From: JADKIH01 sp043747595
GTDB lineage: Bacteria; Bacteroidota; Bacteroidia; AKYH767-A; 2013-40CM-41-45
Length of the DNA stretch: 56,247 nucleotides
Direction of reading: 5' to 3'
Assembly (NCBI GenBank): GCA_043747595.1
Contig: JAYTOX010000064.1
Coordinates: forward strand, 1-56,247
Shown here: piece after piece, positions 52,339 to 56,247 of the stretch
Layout of the letters: each line of letters opens with the position of its first letter
How positions within the stretch are numbered: position 1 is the first letter of the stretch
The notes under the pieces: generated by a model
What the model saw: the letters and a program-made list of their open reading frames with translations, nothing else
Databases searched by the model: none
What the model was told of the DNA's origin: nothing
Position numbers and translations under genes: made by a program

Positions 52339-53220
52339 ATGAAAAGGAACACTAGGAGGCAGTTTTTATTTTTAATGCTTTTTTCGGGATTAATCTTGAA
52401 AAAGATAGGTATCGGATTAAGCGTAGTTCTGATCTTTTCTGCGATACTATTATTCTGCATAGAAATGATTAGAAGCGCATGGTCTAAGAATCATAATAAG
52501 CTTTTGCAAACTGCCATTTACATAATTTTTAGTCTGTACTTTTTTGTTTCTTTTGCCCTACTCCAGTATTGGATTCCAACTCTTAATTATGGATTCGAAA
52601 TATGGGTTACATGGATTTTATATTCTATTGTTTTCTTTTGGAAAGCCAAATTTGGTAAAACTCAAATTGCATTGTGGGGTACAATTACATTCTTATTAAC
52701 TAGTTCTGCCTTTATGACTCCAAGAACCTATCACAACTTTTATCGCGCTAGTTATTATGAAGATTATTTGAGAAGACATTACACAGAAGTTGAAATGGGT
52801 GTAGCCGATATGTACATCGATAAATACAAAGAACCTCAGCAAGAATTAGCCAATGCCCTTTTTATTAAAGCGAAAGAAGCACAAAAAATAAAAGATAATG
52901 ATCTTGCACTTGAACTATATAATGCCGCTATCGATAAATTTCCCGACGATGAACAAATGTATTTTGACCGGGGATATTTTAAATTGAGTAGGCTGGAATT
53001 AAATTCTGATATCGCGTTGAGTGCTGTGAAGGATTTTGATAGAGCCATCAAGCTGAATCCAACTTATTATCAAGCTTATCTTAGTCGCGCATTGGCGCTT
53101 TCATACCTAGGAAAACATTTGAGAGCTTGCTATGATTATTATTTGGCCAAAGAGTTAAATCCGAAACTTAATGTCGAAGAAGGCTTGAAAAGAAATTGTT
53201 CGAGAATAAATAAAAATTAA
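52339..53220 (+). CDS. Membrane protein with C-terminal TPR repeats
   Basis: 293 residues. The first 135 contain four to five membrane segments (FLFLMLFSGLILKKIGIGL, LSVVLIFSAILLFCIEMI, TAIYIIFSLYFFVSFALLQYW, ALWGTITFLLTSSAFMT). Residues about 165-285 are three TPR-like units (ALFIKAKEAQKIKDNDLALEL, EQMYFDRGYFKLSRLELN, YQAYLSRALALSYLGKHLRAC). TPRs usually hold partner proteins; nothing shows which partner. Its stop overlaps the convergent plsY stop by four bases. A TATTTTCG element lies only seven bases before the ATG. No known family recognised beyond TPR. Confidence 0.75.
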   Translation: MKRNTRRQFLFLMLFSGLILKKIGIGLSVVLIFSAILLFCIEMIRSAWSKNHNKLLQTAIYIIFSLYFFVSFALLQYWIPTLNYGFEIWVTWILYSIVFFWKAKFGKTQIALWGTITFLLTSSAFMTPRTYHNFYRASYYEDYLRRHYTEVEMGVADMYIDKYKEPQQELANALFIKAKEAQKIKDNDLALELYNAAIDKFPDDEQMYFDRGYFKLSRLELNSDIALSAVKDFDRAIKLNPTYYQAYLSRALALSYLGKHLRACYDYYLAKELNPKLNVEEGLKRNCSRINKN

Positions 53221-53849
53221 AAACGTTTTTTATACCATTTTACTTTCGACTCTTCTTTGGTTAATATCCGTTCAATATTTCTTTGATGAGTTACTAAAAT
53301 AAGAATAGCTACGGCCAATGAAAAAATATTTATACTGGAATTTGTACTATAAAAAACCATTATCACAATTGGAAAAGTAATACCACTAGCCATACTACTT
53401 AAACTAACGTAACCGGTAAAATATAATGTTGTAATAAATACTATCGCACATGCCAGTGCAGCTTGTGGATGAATTGCAACTAAAATGCCTAACATGGTGG
53501 CCACTCCTTTCCCTCCTCTAAAACCAACATAAACTGGAAAAATATGCCCCAGCAATCCACAAACAGCAAGTGCTAATTCGAAGTCGATAAATTCGGGCGA
53601 TTTTGAATCGTAATCGCCCAAAATATAGGCTAATTTCACTGCTAAAAATCCTTTCAGCACATCCATTATAAGTACTGCAATTCCTGGCTTTTTACCTAAT
53701 ACTCTAAACGTATTTGTTGCACCGGCATTTCCACTTCCATATTCACGTACATCGATGTTGTAAAAAGTTCTTCCTACCCAAACGGCTGAGGGAATACTTC
53801 CAACTAAATAGGCCATCAGAAGTCCAAATATGTTAGGCAAGGTTAACAA
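53217..53849 (-). CDS. plsY: Acyl-phosphate:glycerol-3-phosphate acyltransferase PlsY
   Basis: 210 residues, five membrane helices. PlsY motifs: AYLVGSIPSAVWVGR, REYGSGNAGATNTFRVLGKKPG, and FPVYVGFRGGKGVATMLG, the three conserved loops of this enzyme. It acylates glycerol-3-phosphate from acyl-phosphate, the first committed step of phospholipid synthesis, in partnership with PlsX (not here). There is no in-frame ATG at the N-terminus; the TTG at 53849 gives the usual start, and the first internal ATG (53813) would cut into the first helix. The 3' end overlaps the TPR gene by four bases. Confidence 0.95.
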   Translation of the reverse strand: MLTLPNIFGLLMAYLVGSIPSAVWVGRTFYNIDVREYGSGNAGATNTFRVLGKKPGIAVLIMDVLKGFLAVKLAYILGDYDSKSPEFIDFELALAVCGLLGHIFPVYVGFRGGKGVATMLGILVAIHPQAALACAIVFITTLYFTGYVSLSSMASGITFPIVIMVFYSTNSSINIFSLAVAILILVTHQRNIERILTKEESKVKWYKKRF

Positions 53850-53935
53850 TCGCTTTGCGGTTTGATAGAAATTGTTGTGTTTTTTGTTTTCAAGACTGCA
53901 ATCTTAACTAATTGAATGATATTTATCAAATACGT

Positions 53936-56247
53936 TTACTTTTCTCCCTCCACTTGAACGGGTTGCATTTTTCTAAGGAAGTTTTTTACTGCACGATCTG
54001 TTGAAAGCATATATTCTAAATCCGGCTTGTCTTTCATCTTATTTACCTTCTTATCTTGTTTTACCTTATTTATGGCATCATTAAACAAACTGTTCGAAGA
54101 TATACTCTGCATCAAGCCTCTGGTGTAAGAGAAGAAATACCATTGTTGGGATTCCGGTTCAAGATAAATATTCATTGCGTCGCCTGTTTTTTTATGAATA
54201 ATTTCTACAACACCATTTACTCTTCTGTTAATATTTGTTTTATCCATACTTCCTATTCCGATTTGACCAACTGACCTGTAACTTCTGCTATCGTTATTCC
54301 AAATCATTTTCAACTCCGTAATAAAAAATGTATGTCGAAGTTCTTCAGGAATTTTCTTAAATGACCCATATAAATTTAACTCTGCAATAAACTTGTCTGA
54401 TTTTTCTTTGCCTGCTATCTCAGTTAATCCATGTTCGTAGGTTTTTCGTCCTACATCTTGTGTAGCTTGTAATCCAGCGTTTGTACTCAATTGTTCCGAC
54501 ATTAGCTTTAAAGCATCTTCATTGAAAAAGAAATCAATGGCTGCAAGTATATCAAATGTCGTACTATCGTTATTTAAATTGTTGATTACACTTCCTACTG
54601 TTTGTAATTGTAACTGCCCTAAGTCTGAACCGAAATTTAATTTACCTTCTCCATAAACCATACATTTTTTATCATCTAAACTTAAATAATTTCCTGCCGA
54701 TCCGGGCTTGTCTAATTTTTCTTTTGTTGTAATTCGAAATTGAGTTGTTGGCTTGTCATAATACAAAACACCATCGGCTGCTATAATTTCCAAGTCAGAA
54801 GGCTTTCTTTTTGGCATCATAAACGCTGCATATATTCCAGTTGAATCGCTCGTTTGTGCTACTGCTGAAGATAGCTTACTACCAACATCGGTGATTGGTG
54901 AAGAAACTGGAATACTTACGTTCGATGGATCAACCTGACCTGAAAATCTAATCCAGTTTTGTTCAACTTTTTCACAATGAAAATTAGGTTTCCCATAACC
55001 TGTAAATGTCAAGAATTCTTTGGCTGCTTCCAATTGTATACTTCCTTTAAATAAAAATTGCGGACTCATAGGAAAACCGGTACTGTCTGTAAGTTCACCT
55101 TTTGCAAATGTTTGTAAAGAAGTATCTACTGTGATCGATTCAAAATGAAAATTATGTTTTACTTTATTTTCATCAATGTAATCGTAGTCGCCCGATCCTT
55201 CATATTTTTTTCTTCCAAGTATATTTACTTTTGCATTATAAATAGTATGGTATTTTGTAGTTGTATTCGCAATTATTCGAGCGTCGTTCAAGGTTCTCAT
55301 TTTTGCATAAGCCTCTACCACTACTTTACCACTATCAGGTATTACTGAAGCGTCAGCTGTTCTAATTAGCGCGACCTTTTCTGCACGAATCAAATAATCT
55401 TTCAACGAATAGCGTGCAAAAGGCGCACGGAATTGTAATGAATCTTGTCTGGCTTCAACCGATATAAAGTCTGAACCGGTTAAATTTAAATTGCTCTCCA
55501 AAGTATCGGCAGAATTTACATTTTTATCGCTCGACGATAATTCAATCGATTCTTGATCCATGAACCATTTAAATTGATCGATGTAACAGATGTATTGATT
55601 CAACGGGAAACTCACATATGAACCTCCTCCATTCGATTTAAAATCGCCTACTCGCTTTGTAAAATCAATATGCGAGTTCACATTTTTTGTCGAAAATGCA
55701 AGCGCTGCTGTATTGTTTGAACTTAATCTGAAATCTGATGTATCTGAATCGAATGCATTTGTTTTGTATTTAAACAATTTTGCTTCTAATTCGCTTGAAG
55801 CAAAAGTCATGATTCCATTGCCTGTTAATCCAGTTGGTTTCAACTGTAAATTTCCATTCAAATTTGCTTGCGCCTCGTACATCACTAAGTCTTTGTCTTT
55901 TTTGTTCACAAACATTACATCGTTTTTCGGTTCCCAATGAACACGAACGCCTATCGCTTTCACATCAGGAAATTCTACACCTGCCAATGTTTCTTTTTTA
56001 TTATTGAATTGATCTACGGTTGAATTCATTGAGTCCGGTAAAAACAAAAAATCGTTCGACTTCGAAGTGGATGAAAGATAATCAAGTGTTCCATCTCCAT
56101 GTAAACCCGAATTGCTCAAATCAATTTTATTAGTGAACTTTCCTTTTCCTCCATAAGCATCCCAGCCTTCTTGTCCTGTATTTCTGGTAAGTCCCAACGA
56201 AAGGTCCGGTTGAAGTCGTAATGTGTCTTTGAAGTCGGGAAATATTC
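53936..56247 (-). CDS. Large exported beta-rich protein, C-terminal part (5' end outside window)
   Basis: At least 770 residues are encoded; the frame stays open to the right edge, so the true start lies beyond 56247 and no start can be assigned. The sequence alternates many short beta strands with polar linkers, with repeated phrases of the type GDGTLDYLSS, GNGIMTFASSELEAK, GEGKLNFGSDLGQLQ, as in OstA/AsmA-like filled grooves or in large surface proteins. The last 130 residues become more helical (SLFNDAINKVKQDKKVNKMKD, STDRAVKNFLRKMQ). No catalytic motif is recognised. It could be a Bacteroidota envelope-bridge or outer-membrane biogenesis protein, but this is only a resemblance. It lies upstream of plsY on the same strand. 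Confidence 0.7.
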   Translation of the reverse strand, partial: IFPDFKDTLRLQPDLSLGLTRNTGQEGWDAYGGKGKFTNKIDLSNSGLHGDGTLDYLSSTSKSNDFLFLPDSMNSTVDQFNNKKETLAGVEFPDVKAIGVRVHWEPKNDVMFVNKKDKDLVMYEAQANLNGNLQLKPTGLTGNGIMTFASSELEAKLFKYKTNAFDSDTSDFRLSSNNTAALAFSTKNVNSHIDFTKRVGDFKSNGGGSYVSFPLNQYICYIDQFKWFMDQESIELSSSDKNVNSADTLESNLNLTGSDFISVEARQDSLQFRAPFARYSLKDYLIRAEKVALIRTADASVIPDSGKVVVEAYAKMRTLNDARIIANTTTKYHTIYNAKVNILGRKKYEGSGDYDYIDENKVKHNFHFESITVDTSLQTFAKGELTDSTGFPMSPQFLFKGSIQLEAAKEFLTFTGYGKPNFHCEKVEQNWIRFSGQVDPSNVSIPVSSPITDVGSKLSSAVAQTSDSTGIYAAFMMPKRKPSDLEIIAADGVLYYDKPTTQFRITTKEKLDKPGSAGNYLSLDDKKCMVYGEGKLNFGSDLGQLQLQTVGSVINNLNNDSTTFDILAAIDFFFNEDALKLMSEQLSTNAGLQATQDVGRKTYEHGLTEIAGKEKSDKFIAELNLYGSFKKIPEELRHTFFITELKMIWNNDSRSYRSVGQIGIGSMDKTNINRRVNGVVEIIHKKTGDAMNIYLEPESQQWYFFSYTRGLMQSISSNSLFNDAINKVKQDKKVNKMKDKPDLEYMLSTDRAVKNFLRKMQPVQVEGEK

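Noticed and set aside
1..56247. Searched for CRISPR arrays, IS elements, integrases, phage genes, tRNA or rRNA genes and toxin-antitoxin pairs.
   Set aside because: No repeats with spacers, no transposase or integrase motifs, no cloverleaf-like GC-rich gaps; all long gaps are A/T-rich promoter regions.

Overview
The window is a contiguous, gene-dense piece of a Bacteroidota (Bacteroidetes) chromosome, low in G+C. Lineage markers seen in the sequence: a type IX secretion (T9SS) type B sorting domain at the C-terminus of one protein; a PorE-like protein with TPR, PD40 and OmpA domains; a fused alpha/beta 2-oxoacid dehydrogenase E1; bacillithiol synthesis (bshA); a DUF2027-Smr protein; almost no Shine-Dalgarno sequences; and several -7 elements of the Bacteroidetes type TAnnTTTG. 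I cannot name a genus. I see no rRNA, tRNA, CRISPR array, transposase, integrase or prophage. No stretch longer than 300 bases lacks a gene; the longest gap is about 280 bp, between aroC and hutI.

Layout. 1-10 kb: end of a 3-hydroxybutyryl-CoA dehydrogenase gene, a LysM/RlpA-like wall protein, a sodium:solute symporter, recR, an unusual glycosyltransferase fused to a degenerate sugar-transferase module, a lipoyl E2 acyltransferase, a TPR/PD40 protein, a DnaQ-type exonuclease and a fumarylacetoacetase-family hydrolase. 10-16 kb: an arginine-centred block, with arginase, argS, a YiiX-like papain-fold protein and a DUF4878 lipoprotein on the minus strand, divergent from arginine decarboxylase. 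16-24 kb: VOC protein, fasciclin protein, CDF metal transporter with a Smr protein, DedA, aroE, uvrB, rhodanese and a GNAT acetyltransferase. 24-34 kb (minus strand): DUF2279 protein, T9SS cargo, MuiA-family protein, PorE-like protein, AsmA-family protein and aroC. 34-42 kb: hutI and bifunctional ftcD (histidine degradation), a membrane patatin, and the E1 fusion.

42-56 kb: a 49-residue cysteine-containing membrane protein, two paralogous Ala-rich lipoproteins, a DUF5011-like lipoprotein, then a tight operon of an LtaS-like phosphoglycerol transferase, a YegS/DgkB-like lipid kinase, a DgkA-like kinase and a SUI1 factor. These are followed by hemJ, bshA, a NagZ/beta-lactamase fusion, a TPR membrane protein, plsY, and a large exported protein that runs off the right end.

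Most of the window is housekeeping. Four parts stand out: the glycosyltransferase whose sugar-transferase module seems to have lost its catalytic segment; the operon joining a DAG-producing transferase to two kinases that could recycle DAG or related lipids; the twin Ala-rich lipoproteins with matching promoters; and a perfect palindrome that looks like a back-to-back promoter between arginase and arginine decarboxylase. Family assignments come from reading motifs by eye; no database search was run.
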